Counted from the first letter of the stretch, positions 1-7,233 are shown. The stretch: DNA of 14,955 nt from JANNHK01 sp034408875 (GCA_034408875.1 JAWXCJ010000339.1:1-14955); one strand, 5' to 3'. Notes: generated by a model not told the origin, from the sequence alone. Numbers and translations: made by a program.

Positions 1-30
1 GACCCGGACCCGGACCCGGACCCGGACCCG
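1..30. repeat. Hexanucleotide tandem repeat (GACCCG)x5
   Basis: Five perfect copies of GACCCG open the window, so the array may continue to the left. In the frame of the membrane-protein gene that follows, the repeat reads as alternating Thr-Arg, so it lies inside that coding region. A perfect short repeat at the very edge of the sequence is also where an assembly could break or collapse, so the true copy number is unknown. Confidence 0.9.
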
Positions 31-589
31 GGGCTTGGCGATCGCAGGTGGTATCGGGCTGGGACTCACGATGATGTGCACGTACGGCGCGTCGCTGCTC
101 GCGCTGATCCCCGCTGCCGTCGCCACCCGGACTCGGCGGTTCGCCCTTCTTGGCCTCGCCGCGGGTTCTGCGCTTGGCGTTCTCGCGCTGGCGTACGTCG
201 CGGGCTTCGACTACCTCGACGGTCTCCGCCTGACCCGCACCGAGTACTACGCCGGGGTCGCCGCCGAGCGGCCGTACTCCTACGCACTCGTGGCCAACAT
301 CGCCGCGTTGGCCGTGATCCTCGGTCCGGCGACGCTCGTCGGGCTCACGCGCACGCGCGGGCCCATCGTCCACCTCGTCGGGGCCGCAGTCGTGGCTGTC
401 ACCCTGGCCAACCTGAGCGGCCTGTCGCGGCTGGAGGTCGAACGCATCTGGTTGCCGTTCGCGCTATGGATCCTGCCCGCCGCGGCCTACGCCGGCGCGG
501 GCGCGGGCGCGACAATGACCCGGCGTTGGCTGCTCGCACAGATGGTCTGGGCACTGGCAGTGCAGGTGGCGGTGAGGACAGGATGGTGA
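1..589 (+). CDS. Polytopic membrane protein, C-terminal part (possible GT-C-type glycosyltransferase)
   Basis: The frame is open to the left edge (codons from position 2), so only the C-terminal end is present; the TTG at 35 is just the first start-like codon and is unlikely to be the true start. After a Thr-Arg dipeptide run, about six hydrophobic helices follow (from the TTG, roughly residues 1-30, 35-57, 83-104, 110-128, 138-158 and 163-181), with a longer polar stretch between the second and third containing DYLDGLRLTRTEYY. The segment LEVERIWLPFALWI before the fifth helix recalls C-terminal regions of actinobacterial membrane proteins related to lipid-linked glycosyltransferases. That assignment is inferred and weak, because any catalytic N-terminal loop lies outside the window. 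The stop overlaps the next gene's start by 7 bp, indicating one transcript and translational coupling with the two-component system. Confidence 0.6.
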   Translation, partial: TRTRTRTRTRGLAIAGGIGLGLTMMCTYGASLLALIPAAVATRTRRFALLGLAAGSALGVLALAYVAGFDYLDGLRLTRTEYYAGVAAERPYSYALVANIAALAVILGPATLVGLTRTRGPIVHLVGAAVVAVTLANLSGLSRLEVERIWLPFALWILPAAAYAGAGAGATMTRRWLLAQMVWALAVQVAVRTGW

Positions 590-1263
590 GCGTGCTCGTG
601 GTTGAGGACGACCCGACAGTCTGCGAGGTCGTGACGAAGTACCTCGAGCGGGAGGGTTTCGAAGTCGAAGCGGTCGGCAACGGATCGGAGGCTCTACGGC
701 GAGCCCAGGCCCGCCGCCCCGATCTTGTCGTTCTCGACCTCATGCTGCCGGGCATCGACGGGCTCGAAGTCTGCCGGCGGCTGCGGGAGCACGGACCGGT
801 TCCGGTGATCATGCTGACTGCGAAGGGCGACGAGGACGACCGCGTGCTGGGCCTAGAGCTCGGCGCCGACGACTACATGAGCAAGCCGTTCTCGCCGCGT
901 GAACTCGTGTCGCGGGTCAAGGCCGTGCTGCGGCGCGCCGGCTCCGAGGCCCCACCTGAACCGCAGTCGATCGTCGAGGTCGGCGACCTCTCGGTCGACG
1001 CGGCCGCACGTCTCGTCCGCCGGGCCGGGACCGCGGTCGCACTGACCGTTCGCGAATTCGACCTTCTCGTGTTCATGATGCGCCACGCGAACACCGCGTT
1101 CTCGCGCGAAGAGCTCCTCGAGCGCGTCTGGGGATTCACCTATGGCGATACGTCGACCGTGACGGTCCACATCCGGCGGCTGCGCGAGAAGATCGAGCTC
1201 GACCCGGCTCACCCAATGCGCATCAGCACGGTGTGGGGCGTCGGCTACCGGTTCGACTCATGA
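583..1263 (+). CDS. OmpR/PhoB-family response regulator
   Basis: This is a 226-residue cytoplasmic two-component regulator of usual length. The receiver domain (about 1-118) has the acidic pair D9/D10, phosphoacceptor D52 in VLDLMLPGIDG, T79 in MLTAKG and the conserved K101 in SKPF. The C-terminal winged helix (about 130-226) has the family pattern LTVREFDLLVFMM, then VTVHIRRLREKIE, ending with the wing STVWGVGYRF. Phosphorylation by the adjoining kinase should switch DNA binding. The ATG at 583 is chosen because it gives a standard N terminus (MVSVLVVEDD), overlaps the upstream stop by 7 bp and has GGTGAGG upstream; the much longer open frame to the left is an antisense-free shadow of the membrane gene. 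The stop overlaps the kinase start by 4 bp (ATGA). Target genes cannot be read from the sequence, but the downstream epimerase suggests envelope functions. Confidence 0.95.
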   Translation: MVSVLVVEDDPTVCEVVTKYLEREGFEVEAVGNGSEALRRAQARRPDLVVLDLMLPGIDGLEVCRRLREHGPVPVIMLTAKGDEDDRVLGLELGADDYMSKPFSPRELVSRVKAVLRRAGSEAPPEPQSIVEVGDLSVDAAARLVRRAGTAVALTVREFDLLVFMMRHANTAFSREELLERVWGFTYGDTSTVTVHIRRLREKIELDPAHPMRISTVWGVGYRFDS

Positions 1264-2399
1264 CCCGCGATCACGCGCTCGAGCTGTTCGTCGTCGCCGC
1301 GGCTACGGCGACGATCGCTACGGCATTCGGCGCACTCGCCTTCCGGATCGTTCGGGGTCGAAGCATCGGCGCCCAGGCAGTAGTCGTCGCGTTGAGTTCG
1401 ACGGTGAGCGTGGCTGTCGGCGCACGCGTCGCCGCGAACCGCATGCTCGTGTCCGATGACGATCTCCAGGTCCTCGACATCGCTCTCCTGTCGGCGGCGG
1501 TCGTGGCAGTTGCGGGTGCCCTGCTGCTCGGGCGCCGGGTGGGCCGGGCCGAGCAATCTCTCGTCGCGGCGGCCCGCAACGTCGGCGAAAGTAGCCCCCT
1601 CGCCCCGCCGCCGACCGACGCACCCCGCGAACTGTCGCGACTCGCGCGCGAACTCGACGAGACGTCGACCCGGCTTCGCGAGGCGCGCGCCCGGGAGCGC
1701 GCCGTCGACCATTCCCGGCGCGAGCTCGTCGCATGGGTGTCGCACGACCTCCGCACTCCCCTGGCCGGCATCCGCGCGATCGCGGAAGCGCTCGAAGACG
1801 GCGTCGTGACCGACGAAGCGACGACGAATCGGTACCACCGGACATTGCGTGAGGAAGCCGACCACCTAGCTGCACTCGTCGACGACTTGTTCGAGCTGAG
1901 CCGCACTCAAGCGGGCGTCATACAACTTGAGCTCGAACGGATATCTCTGGGCGACCTCGTCTCGGACGCGATTGCCGGAGTGCGGCCGGTCGCGACGGCT
2001 AAGGGTGTCCACTTGATCGGACGGCTCGACGCTCCGGCTCCCGAGCTCTTGGTGTCGGCGCCCGAGATGCTTCGCGTGTTGCGCAACATCCTCGAGAACG
2101 CGATCCGCCATACCCCGGCCGACGGAACCGTCGTCATCGAGGTCGGTGCGGAAGAGGACCGGGCCCGCGTGTCGGTCGTCGATTCCGGCGGCGGAATACT
2201 CGAGGAGGACCTGCCGCGCGTGTTCGACGTGGCGTTCCGCGGCGATCCGGCCCGCACCGACCGGGCCGGCGCCGGGCTCGGCCTGGCAATCGCGCGCGGG
2301 CTGGTCGAGGCGCACAACGGCATCATCAGCGTGTGCAACGAGAACGGCGGCGCGCGTTTCACCGTTGACCTCCCGCTCGACGCGATCGGTGGCGCGTGA
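1260..2399 (+). CDS. Membrane sensor histidine kinase without a large external sensor domain
   Basis: A 379-residue kinase, the likely partner of the regulator just upstream (ATGA overlap). Three hydrophobic helices occupy about residues 7-29, 37-58 and 71-91 with only short connecting loops, so the signal is probably sensed within the membrane or through another protein. A HAMP-like linker and coiled region (about 92-150) leads to the HisKA domain with SHDLRTPLAG and phosphoacceptor H162. The ATPase domain has the N box NILENAIRHTP (N280), G1 box DSGGG (308-312) and glycine-rich lid AGAGLGLAIA (336-345). All residues expected for an active HPK1-type kinase are present. The ATG at 1260 is preferred over an upstream GTG at 1233, which would lie well inside the regulator gene. 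The stop overlaps the epimerase start by 4 bp (GTGA). The polar membrane protein upstream may be the sensory partner, which is inference. Confidence 0.93.
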   Translation: MTRDHALELFVVAAATATIATAFGALAFRIVRGRSIGAQAVVVALSSTVSVAVGARVAANRMLVSDDDLQVLDIALLSAAVVAVAGALLLGRRVGRAEQSLVAAARNVGESSPLAPPPTDAPRELSRLARELDETSTRLREARARERAVDHSRRELVAWVSHDLRTPLAGIRAIAEALEDGVVTDEATTNRYHRTLREEADHLAALVDDLFELSRTQAGVIQLELERISLGDLVSDAIAGVRPVATAKGVHLIGRLDAPAPELLVSAPEMLRVLRNILENAIRHTPADGTVVIEVGAEEDRARVSVVDSGGGILEEDLPRVFDVAFRGDPARTDRAGAGLGLAIARGLVEAHNGIISVCNENGGARFTVDLPLDAIGGA

Positions 2400-3415
2400 T
2401 CCCGCGCCACGTGCTCGTCACGGGCGCGTGCGGCTTCGTCGGGAGCCACATCGTCGACGCCCTCGACGCGATCGATTGCAGCGTGCGCACGGTCGACCTC
2501 AACGCGTCCGACGAACCGGCCGATCTCGCCGACCTCGACATCGCGAGGAAATCCGTGCGCGGGATCGATACCGTGTGCCACCAAGCGGCCAAGGTCGGAT
2601 TGGGCGTCGACTTCGGTGACGCCCCCGCGTACGTACAGCACAACGTCGCCGCGACAGCAGCGCTTCTCGCCGCGCTGCACGAACAGCAGTTCGCGGGGCG
2701 GATCGTACTGGCGAGCAGCATGGTCGTGTACGGCGAAGGTGCGTATCGGTGCCGCGTCCACGGGCCGGTCCGGCCCGGCCCTCGGGAGGCCGGAGCGCTC
2801 GCCGCGGGACGGTTCGAGCCACCGTGCCCCGCCTGTGGTGAGCCTTTGGAGCCGGCGACGGTCGACGAAGACGCGCCGACCGATCCGCGCAACGTATACG
2901 CACTGACGAAGCTCGCGCAGGAACACCTGTGCTTCACCTACGGCCGCGAGCACCCCGGTACGACTGTGACGGCCTTGCGCTACCACAACGTCTACGGGCC
3001 GCGGATGCCGCGCGACACTCCGTATGCCGGTGTAGCAGCCTTGTTCCGGAGCGCGATGGAACGCGGCGAGACCCCACGCGTGTTCGAAGACGGCGGTCAG
3101 CGGCGCGACTTTGTGCATGTCCACGATGTGGCGCGGGCGAATGTCCTCGCGATGACGATCGACGAACCCTTCCACGGCCCCCTCAACATCGCGAGCGGGA
3201 CGCCCCACACGATTCTCGACCTCGCAACGGCACTGAGCGATGCGAGCGGTCCCGAGGCACTGCGTCCGGTCGTCACCGGGGAGTGGCGACTCGGCGATGT
3301 CCGCCACGTCGTCGCTTCGCCGGATCGGGCCCGGAAGGCACTCGGCTTCGACGCCGAAGTGGGTTTCATCGAGGGCATGCGCCAGTTCGCAACCGCGCCG
3401 CTCCGCCCGGCGTAA
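2396..3415 (+). CDS. NAD-dependent nucleotide-sugar epimerase, dTDP-L-rhamnose 4-epimerase type
   Basis: A 339-residue extended short-chain dehydrogenase. The Rossmann motif TGACGFVG (9-16) binds NAD, LASSM (106-109 area) supplies the catalytic Ser, and YALTK (Y168, K172) is the YxxxK pair. RYHNVYGPRMP (195-205) and DFVHVHDVARA (238-248) are family landmarks. An insertion of about 45 residues after VVYGEG holds C119-x-x-H122 and C144-x-x-C147, a zinc-ribbon-like pattern that I associate with dTDP-L-rhamnose 4-epimerases making dTDP-6-deoxy-L-talose; the substrate is therefore inferred. The product would feed cell-wall polysaccharide or glycolipid synthesis. The GTG start at 2396 overlaps the kinase stop (GTGA) and gives a standard N terminus. 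A 3' fragment of a second copy lies at 6379-6534. Alternative: a UDP-glucose/galactose epimerase-like enzyme. Confidence 0.88.
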   Translation: MIPRHVLVTGACGFVGSHIVDALDAIDCSVRTVDLNASDEPADLADLDIARKSVRGIDTVCHQAAKVGLGVDFGDAPAYVQHNVAATAALLAALHEQQFAGRIVLASSMVVYGEGAYRCRVHGPVRPGPREAGALAAGRFEPPCPACGEPLEPATVDEDAPTDPRNVYALTKLAQEHLCFTYGREHPGTTVTALRYHNVYGPRMPRDTPYAGVAALFRSAMERGETPRVFEDGGQRRDFVHVHDVARANVLAMTIDEPFHGPLNIASGTPHTILDLATALSDASGPEALRPVVTGEWRLGDVRHVVASPDRARKALGFDAEVGFIEGMRQFATAPLRPA

Positions 3416-3494
3416 CCCCGCGATTGCGACGGGCCGCTTGCCGGTGAAACGCGTCCCGTTGCGCACGAGCTCGGCGCCCGACGAGACTGCGCGG

Positions 3495-3911
3495 GTGGAC
3501 AACCTCGAAGCCATCCGGATCCTGAAAGCGCGCTACTTCCGCCACATCGACCGCAAAGAGTGGGCCGAGTTGCGGACGCTCTTCACCGACGACGCGTACA
3601 TCGACGTCACCGACGACGTCGGCCCGACCGGCATCCGCGAGGGCGGCGACCGGTTCGTCAACGGGGTTGCCAAGATCCTCGAAGGCACCGTGACCGTGCA
3701 CCACGGCCACATGCCCGAACTCCAGATCACGGGTTCCGACACCGCGACCGGCATCTGGGCCATGGAGGATCGGGTCGAGTGGCCGGACGGACGCGTCACG
3801 ACCGGCGCCGGGCACTACGAAGAGGAGTACCGCCTCGTCGAGGGCGGGTGGAGGATCAGCCGCATGCGACTCGCGCGCATCCGCGTCGAGACGACCACGC
3901 CGCCGGGCTAG
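3495..3911 (+). CDS. SnoaL-like (NTF2-fold) protein
   Basis: A 138-residue single-domain protein of the SnoaL/NTF2 superfamily. The N-terminal helices LEAIRILKARYFRHIDRKEWAEL... (first part, residues 4-20) and LFTDDAYIDV (29-38) match the pattern of actinobacterial SnoaL_4-type proteins, followed by HHGHMPEL (69-76), a segment GIWAMED (86-92) and the closing strands EEYRLVEGGWRISRMRL. Members include steroid isomerase-like and dehydratase-like enzymes as well as proteins without known activity, so no reaction is assigned. D32/D33 and H69-H72 line the likely pocket. The GTG at 3495 fits the usual N terminus; GTG 3444 would add 17 residues, and neither has a strong ribosome site. It starts 79 bp after the epimerase and ends in a stop that overlaps the convergent RidA gene's stop. 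Confidence 0.8.
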   Translation: MDNLEAIRILKARYFRHIDRKEWAELRTLFTDDAYIDVTDDVGPTGIREGGDRFVNGVAKILEGTVTVHHGHMPELQITGSDTATGIWAMEDRVEWPDGRVTTGAGHYEEEYRLVEGGWRISRMRLARIRVETTTPPG

Positions 3912-4369
3912 GCGACTTCGACGACTGCCTGCACTTCGAGCGCGAGGTCTGCGGGAAGCGACGACACGCCGACCGCGAGACGCGCGTGCTGCCCGCGCTC
4001 GCCGAACACCGCGACCAGCACGTTCGACGCGCCGTCGATCACCGCGGTGTGGTCCGTGAAGGTCGGTACCGCGTTGACCGTGCCGAGCAGCGACACGATG
4101 CGCACCACGCGATCGAGGTCGCCCAACTCGGAGCGGAGCGTCGCGAGCAGGCTGTAGGCAGCGAACTCGGCCGCGCGCACACCGTCGGTGACCGTGAGAT
4201 CGCCGCCGAGCTTGCCCGTCACCAGGCCGGCACTGTGATGCGGCACATGGCCGGACGTGAACACGAGGTCACCGGTGCGTACCGCGCTCACGAACGTTCC
4301 GAATGCCGGCCACGGCTCGGGCAGTTCGATACCGAGTTCGGCCAACCGTTGTTCTATCTGTGCTCCCAT
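3908..4369 (-). CDS. RidA/YjgF/YER057c-family protein
   Basis: A 153-residue cytoplasmic protein of the RidA superfamily, whose best-known members are trimers that hydrolyse reactive enamine/imine intermediates. The family pattern is visible: VFTSGHVP (36-43), a helix around AAEFAAYSLLATLRSELGD (67-85), VVRIVSLLGTVNA (88-100), and QHARLAVGVSSLPADLALEV (127-146). R130 and E145 keep the 15-residue spacing of the E. coli RidA active-site R105/E120, so imine hydrolysis is possible. The length and the N-terminal ELGIELPEPWPAFGTFVSAVR-like beginning point to the subgroup of about 150 residues found beside acyl-CoA and amino-acid genes. The ATG at 4369 gives the usual length; a GTG at 4396 would add nine residues. 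It is divergent from the ABC transporter (116 bp apart) and converges on the SnoaL gene with a CTAG stop overlap. Confidence 0.85.
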   Translation of the reverse strand: MGAQIEQRLAELGIELPEPWPAFGTFVSAVRTGDLVFTSGHVPHHSAGLVTGKLGGDLTVTDGVRAAEFAAYSLLATLRSELGDLDRVVRIVSLLGTVNAVPTFTDHTAVIDGASNVLVAVFGERGQHARLAVGVSSLPADLALEVQAVVEVA

Positions 4370-4475
4370 CGGGCCATGTTCGCGTGGTTCGCACACCCAC
4401 GGCGACTACATGCGAGGTCATCGTTCGGGGTATTGCGACGGGCATAGAGTGCCGTCCCCCGCCCGCGAACCTTTC

Positions 4476-4480
4476 GAGGT
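4476..4480 (+). promoter_or_regulatory. Ribosome binding site of the DrrA-type ATPase gene
   Basis: GAGGT lies 5 nt before the ATG at 4486 and supports that start over in-frame alternatives. This is one of the few clear Shine-Dalgarno sites in the window; most other genes are started by overlap with an upstream stop. Confidence 0.6.
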
Positions 4481-4485
4481 AGCGA

Positions 4486-5463
4486 ATGTCGAATACCGGA
4501 CCGTCCGCCGACGGCGCGGCCATTGTCGCGTCAGAGCTCGTGCGCTGCTTCGACGACGTGCGCGCCGTCGACGGCGTCAACCTCGAAGTCGCGACCGGCG
4601 AAATCTACGGCTTCCTCGGACCGAACGGTGCCGGCAAATCGACGATGATGCGCATGCTCTGCACGCTGCTCGCACCGACGTCGGGCCAAGCGCGCGTTGC
4701 CGGCTACGACGTCGTGAAAGACTCCGGAGCCGTCCGGCTTCGTATCGGGCTCGCGTTGCAGGACGCCGCGCTCGACCCGAAGCTCACCGGCCGCGAAGTG
4801 CTCGTGCTCCAAGGTCGCTACTACGGATTGCGGCGCGACGAGATCGCCGAGCGGGTTGCGAGCCTCGAGCCCCTCATCGACATCGGCGACGCGCTCGACC
4901 GCCAGATCCGCACGTATAGCGGCGGCATGAAGCGCCGCCTCGACCTGGCCGCCGCCTTGGTCCACAACCCCGACGTTCTGTTCCTCGACGAACCGACGAC
5001 CGGGCTCGACCCGGTGACGCGGGCGCGCGTGTGGGAAGAGGTGCGCATGCTCAACGCCGAGCTGGGCATGACCATCTTTCTCACGACGCAGTACCTCGAA
5101 GAGGCCGACGCCCTCGCCGGACGGGTCGGCATCATCGACCACGGCCAGATCGTGGCGGAGGGCTCGCCCGACGAGCTGAAGCGTTCGATTGGCGCCGATG
5201 TCGTGATCGCTCGCATCGACGGCGACCTCGAGGCCGCTCGTAAGGCCGCGAGTGAGGTCGATGGAGTCGGCCGGGTCGATGCCCACGGCCACGAAGTGTC
5301 GATCGCGGTGAGCAACGGGGCGCAGGCGATCAGCCCGATTGCCGTTGCGCTCGACGCGTGCGGGGTGACGGTGCGCGAGCTGACACTGCGCACGCCGACA
5401 CTCGACGACGTGTTCTTCGAATTCACCGGCAACCGCATCCTCGAGTCAGGTTCGGACAAATGA
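4486..5463 (+). CDS. ABC transporter ATP-binding protein, DrrA-type exporter
   Basis: A 325-residue ATPase on the inner face of the membrane, powering the permease encoded next. It has Walker A GPNGAGKST (45-53), Q-loop Q92, signature YSGGMKRR (144-151), Walker B VLFLDEP (164-170, catalytic E169) and D-loop GLD (173-175). The switch position is Gln (Q202 in LTTQYLEEAD) instead of the usual His, as is common in the daunorubicin-resistance (DrrA) group. The C-terminal tail (about 230-325) ends in LRTPTLDDVFFEFTG, the domain that in DrrA helps assembly with DrrB. Such pairs export antibiotics, lipids or glycolipids; the substrate is unknown here. The ATG has a GAGGT ribosome site at 4476-4480. 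A weak -10-like TAGAGT at 4445-4450 may be its promoter, but no good -35 is visible. Confidence 0.94.
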   Translation: MSNTGPSADGAAIVASELVRCFDDVRAVDGVNLEVATGEIYGFLGPNGAGKSTMMRMLCTLLAPTSGQARVAGYDVVKDSGAVRLRIGLALQDAALDPKLTGREVLVLQGRYYGLRRDEIAERVASLEPLIDIGDALDRQIRTYSGGMKRRLDLAAALVHNPDVLFLDEPTTGLDPVTRARVWEEVRMLNAELGMTIFLTTQYLEEADALAGRVGIIDHGQIVAEGSPDELKRSIGADVVIARIDGDLEAARKAASEVDGVGRVDAHGHEVSIAVSNGAQAISPIAVALDACGVTVRELTLRTPTLDDVFFEFTGNRILESGSDK

Positions 5464-6263
5464 CCGCTGCAAACCTCACCACGAACATCCGCGCCCGTGA
5501 GGTCGGCTTCCTCCACGACCTCCGCGCCGTCGCCACGCGCGGCCTCACGCTGATCCCTCGCGACGTCGAGGGCGTCGTACCCGCGCTCATCATCCCGATC
5601 TTCTTCTTCATCGTGAATGTCGGCTCGTTGCAGGAGATCGCCGAGTCGCAGGCGCCGGGGTTCGACTACAAGGCGTTCCAACTCCCGGTCGCGATCATCT
5701 TCGCCGTCACCGGCATCTCGCGCGCGCCCAACCTGGTCACCGACATCCAGGACGGCTACTTCGACCGCATGGTCGTCACGCCGATGAACCGCGTCGCGTT
5801 CCTGCTCGGGTTGATGGTGGCCGACCTCGTACTCGTCATCGCGCTGAGCATCCCCGTCGTGACGCTCGGGTTGTTGCTCGGTGTGTCGTTCGAGGCGGGG
5901 CCGTTGGGCATCGTCGCGTTCATCCTGATTGCCGCGCTGTGGGGCGTGGTCTTCACCGGCTTCCCGTACGCGATCGCGCTGAAAACGGGCAGTCCCGCCG
6001 CGGTGAACTCGAGCTTCTTGCTGTTCTTCCCGTTCGCGTTCCTCACGACGGCGTTCGTGCCCGAAGAGGCGCTCACCGGCTGGTTGGCAGCGATCGCGAA
6101 ATACAACCCGGTCACCTACATCCTTGAAGCACTCCGCTCGCTGATCTTCGTCGGGTGGGACGCGTCCGAGCTGGCGAAAGGGTTCGCGGCCATCATCGGC
6201 GTCGGGATCGTGAGTCAGTTCCTCGCGTTCGCGGCACTGCGCGGCCGGTTGCGTCAGGGCTAG
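5460..6263 (+). CDS. ABC-2 family permease, DrrB-type exporter subunit
   Basis: A 267-residue integral membrane protein, the channel half of the exporter with the ATPase just upstream (ATGA overlap, so coupled translation). About six helices are visible: 39-58, 75-88, 113-129, 130-143 with 148-168, 183-200 and 242-260, plus a long external-type loop after the first helix. The cytoplasmic segment TDIQDGYFDRMVVTPMNR (94-111) and the segment KYNPVTYILEALRSL (214-228) are signatures of the ABC-2/DrrB group. Length matches DrrB. The ATG at 5460 is set by the overlap and gives an N-terminal cytoplasmic tail of usual size. Substrate unknown; the nearby epimerase genes make a glycosylated lipid or polysaccharide precursor possible, but this is only inference. 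Confidence 0.92.
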   Translation: MTAANLTTNIRAREVGFLHDLRAVATRGLTLIPRDVEGVVPALIIPIFFFIVNVGSLQEIAESQAPGFDYKAFQLPVAIIFAVTGISRAPNLVTDIQDGYFDRMVVTPMNRVAFLLGLMVADLVLVIALSIPVVTLGLLLGVSFEAGPLGIVAFILIAALWGVVFTGFPYAIALKTGSPAAVNSSFLLFFPFAFLTTAFVPEEALTGWLAAIAKYNPVTYILEALRSLIFVGWDASELAKGFAAIIGVGIVSQFLAFAALRGRLRQG

Positions 6264-6378
6264 CTCGGACGCCTCGGATCAAGGCCCATAACCCGGCGCG
6301 TACCGGAGTCCGCCACGGCTCGGCGACCACGCGGGTGAGCGCAACACCGGCGATGCAGAGTTCCGCGTGAGCTCGCGC
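6264..6378. other. Short intergenic stretch between exporter and epimerase remnant
   Basis: This stretch of 115 bp carries no recognisable gene, promoter or hairpin terminator. The frame leading into the epimerase remnant is open from 6292 but does not resemble the corresponding part of the family. It probably represents decayed or rejoined sequence left by the deletion that removed the rest of the second epimerase. Confidence 0.4.
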
Positions 6379-6534
6379 GTGCTGGTCACGGGCGAGTGGA
6401 GGCTCGGCGATGTCCGGCACATCGTCGCGTCGCCGGAACGGGCCGCGCGCGCAATCGGGTTCCGGGCCCAGATCGGCTTCGCCGACGGCGTGCGAGAGTT
6501 CGCTCGGGCACCACTGCGCGCTACGGCTTCGTGA
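6379..6534 (+). pseudogene. 3' remnant of a second nucleotide-sugar epimerase gene
   Basis: From 6379 to a TGA at 6532-6534 the + strand encodes 51 residues that align without gaps to the C terminus of the complete epimerase at 2396-3415. The shared block includes VTGEWRLGDVRH, VASP and APLR, with about 32 identical residues out of 45. The rest of the gene (some 290 codons with the Rossmann fold and YxxxK) is absent: going upstream, the frame meets a TAA at 6289-6291 and the in-between residues do not resemble the family. It is therefore a truncated paralogue, not a gene. The divergence suggests an old duplicate or a distinct homologue that was deleted, not a recent copy. Its last 14 bp overlap the end of the convergent ClpC2-like gene. 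Confidence 0.85.
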
Positions 6535-7213
6535 ACCCCGACAGCATTTCGACGACGTTGGCCCACACCGCGTCTTGTTTGACACCGAGCGCGGCGAGGG
6601 CCTTGGCCGCGACCGCGTCCTGGTCGAGGAACAACGCCAGCAAGATGTGCTCGGTGCCGACGTAGTTGTGACCCAGTTGCAGCGCCTCGCTGATGGCGCC
6701 GCCCACGAGTGCGGCCGCGCGCGGCGTGAACGGCACGACGCGGGAGTGCGATCCGTCGCCGCGTTTCACGAACTTGAGAACCTCGGTCTCGACCTTCTCC
6801 TGCGTGACGCCCATGTCGGCGAGCAGTCGGGCCGCGAGTGATTCGGGGTCGTCGAGCAGCGCAAGCAGGACGTGTTCGGTGCCGACATAGTTGTGACCCA
6901 GTCGGCCCGCCTGGATGACCGAATTCTCGAGCAGATTCCGAGCGCGCTCGGTGAGCCGGTCGAGTTGCATGGCGCCCGGCGTGAACCGTTTGTGCGCCGC
7001 CTGTTTGCTGACCCCGAGCGCGGCGCTGATCTCGGTCCACGTGTGCCCGGCCTTGCGGCACCGGTCGACAAAGTGCGAGAGCAGGGAGTCGCTGACGTCC
7101 TCGAGTTCGGCCGCGGTCGTGGCCGCGACGGAGAGCTGGGCGAGCGCTTCCTCGCTGGCCGCGTCGGCCTGCACCGTCGCGATCAAGTCCTGGAGGGTGG
7201 GGGGAGGCGTCAT
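6521..7213 (-). CDS. clpC2: ClpC2-like regulator: HTH domain plus tandem Clp_N repeats, no ATPase
   Basis: A 230-residue soluble protein. Residues about 40-80 form a helix-turn-helix (HFVDRCRKAG then TWTEISAALGVSKQAAHKRF, 58-77). Two Clp_N repeats follow at about 87-150 and 163-226, each with GHNYVGTEHxLLAL (106-119 and 181-194). There is no AAA+ module. This is the architecture of mycobacterial ClpC2 (Rv2667-like), and the HTH closely resembles that protein as I remember it. ClpC2 is reported to bind its own promoter and to sequester compounds or ligands that target the ClpC1 N-terminal domain; applying this here is inference. The start abuts two palindromes and a promoter, with the ATG at the predicted transcription start, so a leaderless, self-repressed mRNA is likely. 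Repeat 2 is better conserved than repeat 1 in its GHNYVGTEH segment only by flanking residues; both look functional. The stop overlaps the epimerase remnant by 14 bp. Confidence 0.9.
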   Translation of the reverse strand: MTPPPTLQDLIATVQADAASEEALAQLSVAATTAAELEDVSDSLLSHFVDRCRKAGHTWTEISAALGVSKQAAHKRFTPGAMQLDRLTERARNLLENSVIQAGRLGHNYVGTEHVLLALLDDPESLAARLLADMGVTQEKVETEVLKFVKRGDGSHSRVVPFTPRAAALVGGAISEALQLGHNYVGTEHILLALFLDQDAVAAKALAALGVKQDAVWANVVEMLSGFTKP

Positions 7214-7214
7214 T

Positions 7215-7233
7215 CGTCAACTCTACATTGACG
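7215..7233. promoter_or_regulatory. Operator-like palindrome O1 (CGTCAA-N7-TTGACG)
   Basis: Perfect 6-bp arms CGTCAA (7215-7220) and TTGACG (7228-7233) flank a 7-bp spacer. The site lies 1 bp before the ATG of the ClpC2-like gene and covers the predicted -10 (TAGAGT, 7225 to 7220 on the - strand). A protein bound here would block transcription initiation. Together with O2 it shares 14 of 19 positions, so the two are copies of one binding site. The most economical candidate binder is the HTH protein encoded directly downstream. Confidence 0.75.

Noticed and set aside
76..582. N-terminal extension of the response regulator by 169 residues
   Set aside because: The extension is Arg-rich shadow of the membrane protein; the regulator has a standard start at 583 with stop/start overlap.
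1907..3514. 535-codon open frame on the - strand
   Set aside because: It is antisense to the kinase and epimerase genes and has no family resemblance.
3908..3911. Overlapping convergent stops (CTAG) of the SnoaL and RidA genes
   Set aside because: It is real but ordinary for compact genomes; no terminator or regulatory role can be supported.
4431..4450. Promoter for the DrrA-type gene (TTGCGA, TAGAGT)
   Set aside because: TTGCGA and TAGAGT are too close together to be a -35/-10 pair, and no good -35 stands 16-18 bp before TAGAGT; only a weak -10 is mentioned under the gene.
6292..6378. Possible extension of the epimerase remnant upstream
   Set aside because: The frame is open but the residues do not match the corresponding family region, so I limit the remnant to the part with clear similarity.
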